This document shows, piece after piece, positions 50,174 to 58,897 of a DNA stretch of 64,000 nt. Below the pieces are notes generated by a model that saw only the letters and a program-made list of their open reading frames with translations, was not told where the DNA came from and did not search any database. The position numbers were made by a program, and so were the translations under genes. Source of the stretch: an uncultured Sphaerochaeta sp. (lineage in GTDB: Bacteria; Spirochaetota; Spirochaetia; Sphaerochaetales; Sphaerochaetaceae); assembly GCF_963667405.1 (NCBI RefSeq), contig NZ_OY763408.1, positions 2,937,757 through 3,001,756 of the forward strand, in the 5' to 3' direction. How positions within the stretch are numbered: the stretch's first letter is position 1; every line of letters starts with the position of its first letter.

Positions 50174-51268
50174 ATGAACAAGACCCTGTATTCCCTTGCC
50201 AAGGCCTATGGCGAAGCATCTCTCCACGCCCTGTTTTCTGAGAATGACCTGATCTGTATTCTCAACACAAAGGGTGTCCCCTACTATGTATCCCTCGTCG
50301 AGAACGCTTTCGCCGCCTATCGCGGTGAAAAGGGTTTGACCGGCTATCTTGCCCTCTCACTTGAGGAGGAGGATGCCTCTGAACTGGAGTATGTTGATTT
50401 GCAACAGGCGCAGGAGTGCCTTCTGGCCATATTGGGAAGTGATGCAAGCGAACTTGACCCGGCCGACCTCAAGGAAGTTGAGGAGAGTGGTGTTGACTTC
50501 GGGACAACGGGTTTTCCCCAGTTCCGCAGCAAACTGCAGTATCAATTCCCGTGGTATCTCACCGATGAGGAAACAGAGGACCTCATACTCATCATGCGTG
50601 CGCTGCTGTTTGCAAAAGAGTACTTTTCCGCATTCAAAAAGCATGGAAAAGCAAGCAGTTTCTCTGCTTGGCTCGACTCCCTGCAGTTGGAAGACCAATT
50701 CTCAAAGGAGTACATCCCCTGCATAACAGCCGATGGAGAGGGTTTCTCGGTGACTGCAAAGGTATTGCAGGATGAGGCGTACGGTTTTGAGTATCCCCAA
50801 GCGTTTTTCACCAATGAAGAGAGAAAACTTACGTTCAAGCGAATGCGTGCCAAGCCGGGCAAGGTCTACTACTATATGATAGGACTGCTTCCCGAGCCGA
50901 TGATGGGCAAGCAAAGCGATCGACCGGTATATCCCATCTTCAGCCTCATCTACGACCCACAGGCGCATATGATTCTCGATGTGTATATCGTTGAGGATTA
51001 TGAGAAGGAGCATGGGCTCTTCATCGCTCGTCTCTTGGAGATCTTTGAGAAGGAGGGCAAGCCTCAGGCACTCCACTGCTTTGGAAAGCGCACGCTCACC
51101 CTGCTCAGCCAGATGGGCAAACAGATCGGCATCATGGTGGTCGAAGGGACGCAGAAAGAGGAAATGGAGAAACTGGTCATGGAGATGATCGAGGATCTCT
51201 ATGCTGAACACGAGCACGAGCACGAGCATGGTCCGGGGTGTAATCACGACCATGATCATCACCACTAA
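50174..51268 (+). CDS. Hypothetical protein with His-rich C-terminal tail
   Basis: I recognise no enzyme family with confidence in this 364-residue soluble protein. The N-terminal half is helical and acidic. The C-terminal half (VYYYMIGLLPEPMMGKQSD, YPIFSLIYDPQAHMILDVYIV, ALHCFGKRTLTLLSQMGKQIGI) resembles uncharacterised DUF6930/plasmid pRiA4b-like proteins of Firmicutes and spirochaetes. The last 20 residues are a His/Glu/Asp-rich tail with repeated Glu-His pairs and one Cys, likely to bind Ni or Zn. AAGGAG precedes the ATG. It is followed after 9 bases by the AEC transporter gene. Confidence 0.65.
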   Translation: MNKTLYSLAKAYGEASLHALFSENDLICILNTKGVPYYVSLVENAFAAYRGEKGLTGYLALSLEEEDASELEYVDLQQAQECLLAILGSDASELDPADLKEVEESGVDFGTTGFPQFRSKLQYQFPWYLTDEETEDLILIMRALLFAKEYFSAFKKHGKASSFSAWLDSLQLEDQFSKEYIPCITADGEGFSVTAKVLQDEAYGFEYPQAFFTNEERKLTFKRMRAKPGKVYYYMIGLLPEPMMGKQSDRPVYPIFSLIYDPQAHMILDVYIVEDYEKEHGLFIARLLEIFEKEGKPQALHCFGKRTLTLLSQMGKQIGIMVVEGTQKEEMEKLVMEMIEDLYAEHEHEHEHGPGCNHDHDHHH

Positions 51269-51277
51269 GGAATCTTC

Positions 51278-52213
51278 ATGATTTTCAGCACAGCCTTCTC
51301 TGTTCTCTTTCCGCTCTTCGCCAAGATAGCTTTGGGGTTTGGTATACGCAATGCCGGTTTGCTCAGTGAATCCACGCTCAGGCAGGTGAACAATCTCATC
51401 TTCCGCATGTTCATCCCGACCTTGTTGTTCACGAACATCTACCAGACCGATTTTTCCACCATCACCTCCTTCAGGCTGTTGTGGTTCTCAGTGCTTTCCA
51501 TTCTGGTGATGAACGCCTTTTTCATGGTGTTCATCCCGATGATTGAACCGGAGAACCGAAAAAGGGGAGTGATGGTGCAAGGCATTTGCCGAAGCAATTT
51601 CATCTTCTTCGGCATGCCTATGGCAGTTGCACTTTTCGGAGGAGCCAGTGCCGGCCTGGCCTCCCTGATGGTGGGGGTGGTGGTACCGATGGTCAACGTC
51701 ACCAGTGTGGTGGCCTTGGAGTACTTCCGCAAGAAGACACCCAACGCTGGCATGATCATCAAAGGCATCCTGCTCAACCCGATTGTCATCGGAGGCTTGT
51801 TGGGTTTGGCCTTCTCCCTTGCATCCATCCGACTTCCGGTGATTGTGGAACGATTTCTTGTGGAGATTGCAGGGATAGCGACCCCGTTGGCTCTCATCAT
51901 CCTGGGCTCGTCGGTTACCTTCACCTCGGTGAAGGCAAACCGAAAGAGCCTGATTCTGGCAGTTGCGGGAAAGCTGCTGATCGTGCCGGCTGTTGGGGTG
52001 ACACTCTCCATCCTTGCAGGGTTCAGAGGTCTTGAACTCATCCTGCTGATGTCGATGTTCGCTTCCCCTGCAGCCGTATCTTCCTACACGATGGCACAAC
52101 AGATGGATGGGGATGCCGACCTCGCCGGTCAGATCGTGGTCTTCACCACGGCCTTCTCCCTCTTCACTCTCTTCTTCTGGATCACCACCCTCATGGCCTT
52201 GGGCTACTTCTAG
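51278..52213 (+). CDS. AEC-family (auxin efflux carrier-like) transporter
   Basis: A 311-residue polytopic membrane protein with about ten helices. It has family-typical NNLIFRMFIPTLLFTNIYQT, CRSNFIFFGMPMAVALFGG and LILGSSVTF, with the crossover-like helix near LMSMFASPAAVSSYTMAQQM. Family members export organic acids such as malate or aromatic acids. A TAAGGAA site precedes the start. It is probably co-transcribed with the His-tail protein and converges on the cupin gene. Confidence 0.9.
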   Translation: MIFSTAFSVLFPLFAKIALGFGIRNAGLLSESTLRQVNNLIFRMFIPTLLFTNIYQTDFSTITSFRLLWFSVLSILVMNAFFMVFIPMIEPENRKRGVMVQGICRSNFIFFGMPMAVALFGGASAGLASLMVGVVVPMVNVTSVVALEYFRKKTPNAGMIIKGILLNPIVIGGLLGLAFSLASIRLPVIVERFLVEIAGIATPLALIILGSSVTFTSVKANRKSLILAVAGKLLIVPAVGVTLSILAGFRGLELILLMSMFASPAAVSSYTMAQQMDGDADLAGQIVVFTTAFSLFTLFFWITTLMALGYF

Positions 52214-52219
52214 ACCCTG

Positions 52220-52555
52220 TTACTGGTCTCCCCGTTCGGGGACAATGCAGATGAACACGAATGTGTCATCTCCTGCATTGGATACCTGGTGTACCACATC
52301 ATCGGGCACATAGGCCACAGATCCTGCTTTCAGCGGATAGTCCTTCCCATCCATCAGCAAGTTGCCCACACCTTCGACTGCATAGATGATATGCTGCCAA
52401 GGATGGGCATGGTGTGGGGCCTTGCCACCCTTTTGGAGGGTGAACATGCGCATCACATGATCTTTCCATCCCTGTTGGGGGCCTACCAGCACCTGTTTGG
52501 TGATTGTCTCGGATATCTGCCTCTTTTCTATCTCATCCCTATGGGATACAAACAT
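52220..52555 (-). CDS. Small cupin-domain protein
   Basis: A 111-residue single-domain cupin. Motif 1 is HHAHPWQHIIYAVEG with three His metal ligands, and motif 2 is PDDVVHQVSN with the fourth. Its place next to the uronate operon makes a KdgF-like role (opening unsaturated uronates) possible, but sequence alone only supports cupin. It lies 10 bases after the Gfo/Idh gene, so the two are co-transcribed. Confidence 0.85.
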   Translation of the reverse strand: MFVSHRDEIEKRQISETITKQVLVGPQQGWKDHVMRMFTLQKGGKAPHHAHPWQHIIYAVEGVGNLLMDGKDYPLKAGSVAYVPDDVVHQVSNAGDDTFVFICIVPERGDQ

Positions 52556-52565
52556 GGTTGGCTCC

Positions 52566-53543
52566 TTATGCCTTGCCGGCTAGTTTTTCCAATATGATAT
52601 CAGTACGCAGTGCACTTTCGCCAGTACTCTCGCATATTCCCTTCCCCAAGAGGTGGTTCACCACCGTTTGGATCAAAGGCTGGGCGACATGCATGGGAGG
52701 ATCCTCCACCCCAATGGTTTCCACCCCTCTCTCTGTTTCCAGGAGAATGGGAGCGGCTATGTCCAATACCGAGTAGGTGAGTTTGCCTTTCTCACAGAAA
52801 ATCTCGGTCCTGTCTTCGTCCCTGAAGGTGTTGAAACACCAAATCCCCGTGCCGGCGACCCCTGTCCCAGTCCGGAAATGACCAAAGACCATATCATCGG
52901 CGGCATAGGTTTTGCTTTGGTTCAGACCCTCTCCCTGAGCCTCGGTTATCGGTCCGAGAATCCAATCGATGAGATCGAGGGCATGCGAACCGACATCATG
53001 GAACTTTCCCCCTCCGCTTATCTCGGGGTTGACTCTCCAGATGCCCCCATCCTTGTACTCCTCTTCCTTGATCGACTGTTGCATCAGGATATGTACTGCG
53101 CGCACAGGACCAAGGGTGCCCGAATCGATGAGCTCCTTCACCCGAAGGTATTTGGGAAGAGCCCTGCGGTAATAGGCACAAAAGAGAGGGACGCCTGCCT
53201 GCTTGCATGCCTCAACCATGTTCTTGCTCTGCTCAGCATTGAGTCCCATGGGCTTCTCGCAGTAGACGGGCTTGCCCGCTCTGGCTGCCCGGAGTGCATA
53301 GCCATAGTGAGAGGCGGGTGGAGTAGCGATATAGATGGCATCCACCTCATCGTCATCAATGAGGGACTGTGCATCGTCATAGTATTTCGGCACTCCGTGC
53401 CGTTTTGCATAGTCGGCTGCCAGAGCCCCGTTGCGTCGCATCACGGCCACCAAGGAGGAGCCTTCCGCTTTCTGGAAACCCGGACCACTCTTTACCTCGG
53501 TCACTGAACCGCACCCGATCATTCCCCAACGAATCTGTTGCAT
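52566..53543 (-). CDS. Gfo/Idh/MocA-family oxidoreductase
   Basis: A 325-residue NAD(P)-dependent sugar dehydrogenase-like protein. It has an N-terminal Rossmann fold (WGMIGCGSVTEVKSGPGF), the family motif YCEKPMGLNAEQ with catalytic Lys, and HDVGSHALDLIDWI in the substrate domain. It may oxidise a uronate or sugar entering the nearby pathway. GGAGG precedes ATG 53543; an in-frame upstream extension has no homology and crosses the iclR terminator. It is followed by the cupin gene. Confidence 0.9.
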   Translation of the reverse strand: MQQIRWGMIGCGSVTEVKSGPGFQKAEGSSLVAVMRRNGALAADYAKRHGVPKYYDDAQSLIDDDEVDAIYIATPPASHYGYALRAARAGKPVYCEKPMGLNAEQSKNMVEACKQAGVPLFCAYYRRALPKYLRVKELIDSGTLGPVRAVHILMQQSIKEEEYKDGGIWRVNPEISGGGKFHDVGSHALDLIDWILGPITEAQGEGLNQSKTYAADDMVFGHFRTGTGVAGTGIWCFNTFRDEDRTEIFCEKGKLTYSVLDIAAPILLETERGVETIGVEDPPMHVAQPLIQTVVNHLLGKGICESTGESALRTDIILEKLAGKA

Positions 53544-53582
53544 GGCAATCCTCCTGTACCTAGATGGTAGCCCAGCCTTGGG

Positions 53583-53612
53583 AAAAAAAACATCCCCGAT
53601 TTCCCGGGGATG
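53583..53612 (-). terminator. Terminator of iclR (end of the uxa operon)
   Basis: On the minus strand, CATCCCCG / CGGGGATG pairs perfectly around a 6-base loop and is followed by eight T. It separates iclR from the downstream Gfo/Idh gene. Confidence 0.9.
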
Positions 53613-53622
53613 CCAATTGCTT

Positions 53623-54414
53623 TTACTCGTTTGTCCAGCCCAATAATTTTGACAAGCTTTCGCAGGCATCGGTGATGGAAGCGGTGATACGTTTCTTCTC
53701 CTCAGGATTGAACCTGAACAGTGGCCAGGATACGCTCATGGCTGCCACAACCTTTCCGGTGTAGTCGCGGATGGGCGAGCCGATGCACAGCGTACCCATC
53801 TCATGCTCCTCGTTGTCCGATGCCCACCCTTGTTTGCGGATTTGTTTCAGTTCCTCCCGCAGCTTCAGTGGATCCTGGAGGGTATTCGGGGTGAAGGGCT
53901 TGAGATGGGTTGTATCGAGATAGCCCCTCAGCTCGCCTTCTCCCAGGTCACTGAGCAGGATCTTCCCGATCGCCGTACAGTAGAGAGGAATGCTTTTTCC
54001 CACCCGGCTGTACATACGGATGGTAAAGGAAGACTCCTTCTTCAGAACATAGACAGCCTCGTTCTCTTCCCTGACCCCCATGTGCACCGTCTCGCCCAGC
54101 TCGTCGCACAGACGTTGGGCGATCGGGTTGGCGACATGGATCAGGTCGATGTGCTCAAGACCGTGGGATCCGACACTGAACATCTTCAGCGTAAGGCTGT
54201 AGAGGTCGCTGGGATCCCGGTATACATAGCCGAGCGAGACCAGGGTGGAAAGAAATCTGAGGAGGGTGGCTTTTGGCAACTTGGTCTCCTTGGCAAGGCT
54301 TTCCAGGTTGATGCTCTGATGCCTGGAAAGCGTCTCAAGGATTGCGATGGTCCTGATGACTCCGCTCGTCTGTTGTTTTTCACTGCCCGTCTCAGTCTCT
54401 TTCTTTCCCATCAT
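53623..54414 (-). CDS. IclR-family transcriptional regulator (KdgR-like)
   Basis: A 263-residue regulator with an N-terminal winged helix (VIRTIAILETLSRHQSINLE, LAKETKLPKATLLRFLSTL) and a C-terminal IclR effector domain (HMGVREENEAVYVLKKESS, PLYCTAIGKILLSDL, IGSPIRDYTGKVVAAMSVS). It is coupled to uxaC (its ATG overlaps the uxaC stop region) and is the last gene of the uxa operon. The IclR-type inverted repeats upstream of the BASS gene and between eda and kdgK are its likely targets, with KDG or a similar intermediate as inducer. ATG 54411 is an equally good start. Confidence 0.92.
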   Translation of the reverse strand: MMGKKETETGSEKQQTSGVIRTIAILETLSRHQSINLESLAKETKLPKATLLRFLSTLVSLGYVYRDPSDLYSLTLKMFSVGSHGLEHIDLIHVANPIAQRLCDELGETVHMGVREENEAVYVLKKESSFTIRMYSRVGKSIPLYCTAIGKILLSDLGEGELRGYLDTTHLKPFTPNTLQDPLKLREELKQIRKQGWASDNEEHEMGTLCIGSPIRDYTGKVVAAMSVSWPLFRFNPEEKKRITASITDACESLSKLLGWTNE

Positions 54415-54415
54415 C

Positions 54416-55819
54416 TTACCCCTCAAAGTATGCCTTGGCGTTGCCGAAGGAGATGTTTCTCACGACACTTCCCAACATATCCATATCATAGGGGATTTCC
54501 CCTTCCTCGGCCCAGGTGCCGAAGATATTGCACAGGATTCTCCTGAAGTACTCATGGCGGGAGTACGAGAGGAAGGAACGGCTGTCGGTGAGCATACCGA
54601 TGAACCGGGGGAGCAAGCCGACGTTGCCCAGAAGTTTCATCTGCTCTTCCATCCCATCCTTGTGGTCTGCAAACCACCAGGCAGAGCCCAGTTGCATCTT
54701 GCCCGGAATTCCATCCTGATAACAACCCATGAGCGTTGCAAGAGAGTAGTAGTCTTTCGGATTCAGGGTGTAGAGGATGGTCTTGGGGACCTCGCCGGTC
54801 TGGGAGAGATTGTTCAGGAAAGCGCTCAAGCCCTGGGCAAGTTCCTTGTCGTGGGAGGCATCATAGCCGGTATCGGGGCCAAGGGCCTTGAACATGAGAC
54901 CGTTGTTATCCCTGATTGAGGCAAAGTGCAGCTGCATCGCGATGTTCCGCTTTGCATAGGCACGGGCCAGATGGGTGAGCACGAATGTCTTGTAGGCTTC
55001 CACTTCCACTTCGCTGAGCGTGGCTCCTGCAAGCTTCTTTGCAAAGATTGCATTGACCTCGTTTTCGCTTCTGAAAATTGCCGGGGCGGTGACCAAAGCA
55101 TGGTCTGAAGCCTTGCAACCCATACTCACGAAGAAGTCGAGGCGGCTGATAAGGGCATCAACCACATCACTTGCCTGCTCGATCTTCTTGCCGCTGGCCT
55201 GTGCCAGCGAATCGACATAGGCGATGAAGGTATCCTTTTCGATGTTCAGCGCTTTGTCCGGGCGGAAGGAGGGGATGACTTTTGAGGGAAAATCCTTTTG
55301 GGAAGCTATCTGCTGGTGGTAAGCCAGATCGTCGGCAGGGTCATCGGTGGTGCCCACCGCATAGACCTTGAACTGCTTCATGATGCCCTTCACCGAAAGA
55401 TTCTCGTTCACCTTGAACTGGTGGTTGGCTTCCTCGTAGATTGCCTTTGCGTTCTTGGTGTTCAGCACTTCCTTGATGCCGAAATAACGCTGGAGCTCAA
55501 GATGGGTCCAGTGATAGAGCGGGTTCCCCAGGCTGTTCTCCATGGTGGCGGCCCATGCGAGGAACTTGTCATAGGGATCGGCATCCTTTCCGGTGACCAG
55601 CGCTTCCGGTGTCCCGTTGGCGCGCATGGCTCTCCACTTGTAGTGATCGCCGCCCAACCACGCATCGGTGATGGTGGTGAAGCGCTTGTCGTTTGCAATC
55701 TCACTGGGGTTGAGGTGACAGTGATAATCAAAGATCATCTCGCCCTTGGCATGCTCGTGGTAGAGCGCCTGGGCTGTTTTCGTCTGCAGCAAAAAGTTTT
55801 CATCCATAAATGGTTTCAT
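54416..55819 (-). CDS. uxaC: Glucuronate/galacturonate isomerase
   Basis: A 467-residue uronate isomerase converting galacturonate to tagaturonate and glucuronate to fructuronate. Signatures are FDYHCHLNPSEIA (metal His pair), the long WLGGDHYKWRAMRANG, LEHWTHL-like LYHWTHLELQRYFGI, and DSRSFLSYSRHEYFRRILC near the C-terminus. It is full length. It lies between uxaA and iclR in the operon, 25 bases after uxaA. Confidence 0.96.
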   Translation of the reverse strand: MKPFMDENFLLQTKTAQALYHEHAKGEMIFDYHCHLNPSEIANDKRFTTITDAWLGGDHYKWRAMRANGTPEALVTGKDADPYDKFLAWAATMENSLGNPLYHWTHLELQRYFGIKEVLNTKNAKAIYEEANHQFKVNENLSVKGIMKQFKVYAVGTTDDPADDLAYHQQIASQKDFPSKVIPSFRPDKALNIEKDTFIAYVDSLAQASGKKIEQASDVVDALISRLDFFVSMGCKASDHALVTAPAIFRSENEVNAIFAKKLAGATLSEVEVEAYKTFVLTHLARAYAKRNIAMQLHFASIRDNNGLMFKALGPDTGYDASHDKELAQGLSAFLNNLSQTGEVPKTILYTLNPKDYYSLATLMGCYQDGIPGKMQLGSAWWFADHKDGMEEQMKLLGNVGLLPRFIGMLTDSRSFLSYSRHEYFRRILCNIFGTWAEEGEIPYDMDMLGSVVRNISFGNAKAYFEG

Positions 55820-55844
55820 TGTGTTTCTCCTTTGTGTCCGTGTC

Positions 55845-57371
55845 CTAGAGGATCACTCCATCCTTGAACAGCGAAATCTCTGCGTATCCGTTCTCTTCAT
55901 TCTTGGCCAACGTTTCTCCGCTTGCAACTGCCTTGATCAGGGAGAGGAAGTCCGAAAGTACGGTATCAGCCTCCTCGGTAAGGAGTCTCCCCGCATCGAA
56001 GTCAATCCAATTCGGCTTCTTCGTCGCAAGCTCGCTGTTGCTGGATATCTTCACCGTCGGTACCGGAGCCCCAAGCGGGGTTCCCCTTCCGGTGGTGAAG
56101 AGGATGATGTGACAGCCTGCAGCGGTGAGGGCCGTGGTGGAGACAATGTCATTGCCTGGACCCGAGAGCAAGTTGAGCCCCCGCTTTTGCACGCGTTGGC
56201 CGTAGGAGAGGACGTCGGTGACGATGGCCTGTCCGCCTTTCTGGATGCATCCAAGGCTCTTGTCCTCAAGGGTGGAGATGCCTCCAGCCTTGTTTCCCGG
56301 TGAGGGATTCTCGTATACGACCTGCTCATGCTTGACGAAGTACTGCTTGAAGTCGTCGATCAGCTTGACGGTCTGTGCATAGACATCCTCGTTTGCGGCA
56401 CGGTTCATCAGCAGTTGCTCGGCACCGAACATCTCGGGTACTTCGGTCAGCAAGCCTGTTCCTCCCATGGCGGTAAGCTCATCGCAGAAACGTCCTACCA
56501 AGGGATTTGCCGTGATGCCGCTCAATCCATCGGAGCCTCCGCATTTGAAGCCGACGACCAGATTGTCCATTCCCACATCCTCACGCCGGTCCTGCCTCAT
56601 CACCTCGTACAGGTCGCTGAGGATCTTCTTGCTCTCTGCAAGCTCATCACTGACTTCCTGGGTGGTGAGGAACCTGACACGCTTCTCATCCACCTTGCCT
56701 ACCAAGGCACGGAAGGATTCGGGGGTGTTGTTCTCACAGCCCAGGGAGAGTACCAGAACCGCTCCTGCATTGGGATGGTGGACCAGATCGGAGAGGATGG
56801 TACGAGTAGCCTCATGGTCATCCCCAAGCTGGGAACATCCATACGGGTGTGCCCATACGTGGATGCCGTCATAGAAGTCAGCCTTTGCCAGGTTGGTGTT
56901 CGCCCAGGCAACCAGGTTCTCGGCAATCTTGTTCACACACCCCACGGTGGGTACGATCCACAACTCGTTGCGAATACCAATGCTCCCGTTTTCGCGGCGG
57001 AATGCCTTGATGGAGGGAACCTTTCCCTCCCACTTCGCCTGTCGCTCCTTCGCCTTGGTCTGGAACAAGTCGGCAAGGTTTTTGTCGTAGTGGTATTCAG
57101 CTTTCTCGGAGAGCAGTGTCCTGATGTTGGATGCATGGACATGCTCACCGATGGCGATATCGGTCTGTGCCGAGCCGATGGGAGCGCCATACTTGATGAT
57201 CGGCTCATCCTTGGCGATCGGCTTGATGGCAAACTTATGGCCGAAGGGTATGTCGGAGAGAAGGGTGATGGAACGTCCGTCGACTTCAACCACCGTGGAT
57301 ACGGCAAGATTCTGGACGGCAACCGCCACTGAGTCTTCCGGGTGTACTTTTACAAATGAATATGTCTGCAT
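55845..57371 (-). CDS. uxaA: Altronate dehydratase
   Basis: A 508-residue enzyme that dehydrates altronate to KDG. An N-terminal SAF domain (about 1-90) with GHKFAIKPIAKDEPIIKYG is followed by the UxaA catalytic domain: NELWIVPTVGCVNKIAENL, HPYGCSQLGDDHEATR, GFKCGGSDGLSGITANP and GTPLGAPVPTVKISSN. It is iron- or manganese-dependent in E. coli. It lies 12 bases downstream of uxaB. Confidence 0.96.
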   Translation of the reverse strand: MQTYSFVKVHPEDSVAVAVQNLAVSTVVEVDGRSITLLSDIPFGHKFAIKPIAKDEPIIKYGAPIGSAQTDIAIGEHVHASNIRTLLSEKAEYHYDKNLADLFQTKAKERQAKWEGKVPSIKAFRRENGSIGIRNELWIVPTVGCVNKIAENLVAWANTNLAKADFYDGIHVWAHPYGCSQLGDDHEATRTILSDLVHHPNAGAVLVLSLGCENNTPESFRALVGKVDEKRVRFLTTQEVSDELAESKKILSDLYEVMRQDRREDVGMDNLVVGFKCGGSDGLSGITANPLVGRFCDELTAMGGTGLLTEVPEMFGAEQLLMNRAANEDVYAQTVKLIDDFKQYFVKHEQVVYENPSPGNKAGGISTLEDKSLGCIQKGGQAIVTDVLSYGQRVQKRGLNLLSGPGNDIVSTTALTAAGCHIILFTTGRGTPLGAPVPTVKISSNSELATKKPNWIDFDAGRLLTEEADTVLSDFLSLIKAVASGETLAKNEENGYAEISLFKDGVIL

Positions 57372-57383
57372 GAATACTCCTTT

Positions 57384-58868
57384 TCAGAGGGCCTTGAGGG
57401 CCTCGGTCATACCGACACTCCAGATGGACTGCAGATTGGCTTTCACTGCATCGGTGAGGCCGGGAACTGCACTCAGATCCTGGGCCCACCACTTCTGGTT
57501 GGAGAGTACGGCCTTCGCAAGACGGTCTGCCTTCTGTTCTGCAGTTCCGCCCATCTTGTAGAGATCGGCGAAGAAGGAAAGCACCTCACTGTCATCCTGG
57601 ATGAGGTAGGTTTCCTTTCCTCTTGTTCCTTTCAGTGCTGCTCCCTCGTACTCAGTGCCCTCGTAGAAGCTGATCAGGGCGGAGAGGGAGAAGACCAGAC
57701 GCTTGGGAAGCTTGCCCTGCTTCTCGTAGTAGCCGAGCAGGGAGGGAAGGTCGCGGGTCTTGAACTTGGAGACCGAGTTCAGGGAGATGGAGAGCAGCTG
57801 ATGCGGGTTGTACGGGTTCTCAAAGCGTTCCAACACGTCGGCAGCGTATGCCTCAAGTTCCTGCTTTGAACCATCCATCGAGGGAATGATCTCCTCAAAG
57901 ATGCCGCTGTGCATGAACGGATAGAGCAAGGCCTTGTCGGCGATGCAGTCCTGCACGGTGTTCAACCCTGCCTGATAGGCAGCAAGCACGCTCATGGTGT
58001 GTGCACCATTGAGGATGCGCACCTTGCGGGTGCGGTAGAAGCTCATATCGTCGGTCCAGACGACGTTCAGAGCCGCCTTGTTGAACGGAAGCTCATCTTC
58101 GTGGAAGTTCTTGTGGCATTCAATGACCCAGAGGTGGAAGATCTCCGCTGAATCGAGCAGATTGTCCTGATAGCCGAGCTTGGTGCACAGAGCCTCGGCT
58201 TCCGCTCTCGGATAGCCGGGAACGATGCGGTCGACCAGTGAGTTGCAGAAATCGCACGCCTCGTCGAGCCAAAGGAGGAAGGCATCCTCGAGCTTCCACT
58301 CCTGGGCATATTGCTTGACGATCCGCTTCAGGTTGTCCCCGTTCTTGTCGATGAGTTCGCAGGGGATGATGATCAGGCCCTTGCTTGCATCACCGGCGAA
58401 TGCCTGGTAGCGCTTGTAGAGGAACGAGCAGACCTTTGCGGGGAAGGAGACTTGCATCTCATCCTCGAGCTTGTCTCCACTATGGTAGGCGATGCCTGCC
58501 TCGGTGGTGTTGGAAACGATGAAGCGGAGGTCTTCGCTCTCGGCAAGCTTGAGGTACTCGGAGCGGTCCTCGGCCTTGTACGGGTTGAGGCAGCGGCTGA
58601 CCGAGTTGATGGTACGATACTCCTCAACCGTCTTTCCGTTCTGCACACCGCGAAGGACGGTGGTGTACAGTCCCTTCTGGTCGTTGATCATATCCGAAAG
58701 ACCGCGGTCGAGCGGCTGGACAAGAACGACATTGCCGTTGAAGTCGGTCTTCTCATTGAGAATATCAATCATCCAGTCGACGAATGCCCTGAGGAAGTTG
58801 CCTTCCCCGAACTGGAGGATTCTTTCCTTTCTCTCTATCGGTTGGTGAATGTCCTTGATTGATTGCAT
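57384..58868 (-). CDS. uxaB: Tagaturonate reductase (altronate oxidoreductase)
   Basis: A 494-residue NADH-dependent mannitol-dehydrogenase-family enzyme reducing tagaturonate to altronate. It has RILQFGEGNFLRAFVDWMID, the family signature PCELIDKNGDNLKR, and RKVRILNGAHTMSVLAAYQAG with the catalytic Lys/Asn/His region. The UxaB assignment, rather than UxuB, rests on its neighbours uxaA and uxaC. It lies 29 bases after the BASS gene. Confidence 0.95.
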   Translation of the reverse strand: MQSIKDIHQPIERKERILQFGEGNFLRAFVDWMIDILNEKTDFNGNVVLVQPLDRGLSDMINDQKGLYTTVLRGVQNGKTVEEYRTINSVSRCLNPYKAEDRSEYLKLAESEDLRFIVSNTTEAGIAYHSGDKLEDEMQVSFPAKVCSFLYKRYQAFAGDASKGLIIIPCELIDKNGDNLKRIVKQYAQEWKLEDAFLLWLDEACDFCNSLVDRIVPGYPRAEAEALCTKLGYQDNLLDSAEIFHLWVIECHKNFHEDELPFNKAALNVVWTDDMSFYRTRKVRILNGAHTMSVLAAYQAGLNTVQDCIADKALLYPFMHSGIFEEIIPSMDGSKQELEAYAADVLERFENPYNPHQLLSISLNSVSKFKTRDLPSLLGYYEKQGKLPKRLVFSLSALISFYEGTEYEGAALKGTRGKETYLIQDDSEVLSFFADLYKMGGTAEQKADRLAKAVLSNQKWWAQDLSAVPGLTDAVKANLQSIWSVGMTEALKAL

Positions 58869-58897
58869 ACGATATCTCCTCTCTTTGGGTGGTTATG

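Noticed and set aside
52653..53507. 284-residue plus-strand open frame
   Set aside because: It is antisense to the Gfo/Idh gene, whose motifs are unambiguous.
56328..57332. 334-residue plus-strand open frame
   Set aside because: It is antisense to uxaA, a shadow caused by the codon bias of the real gene.
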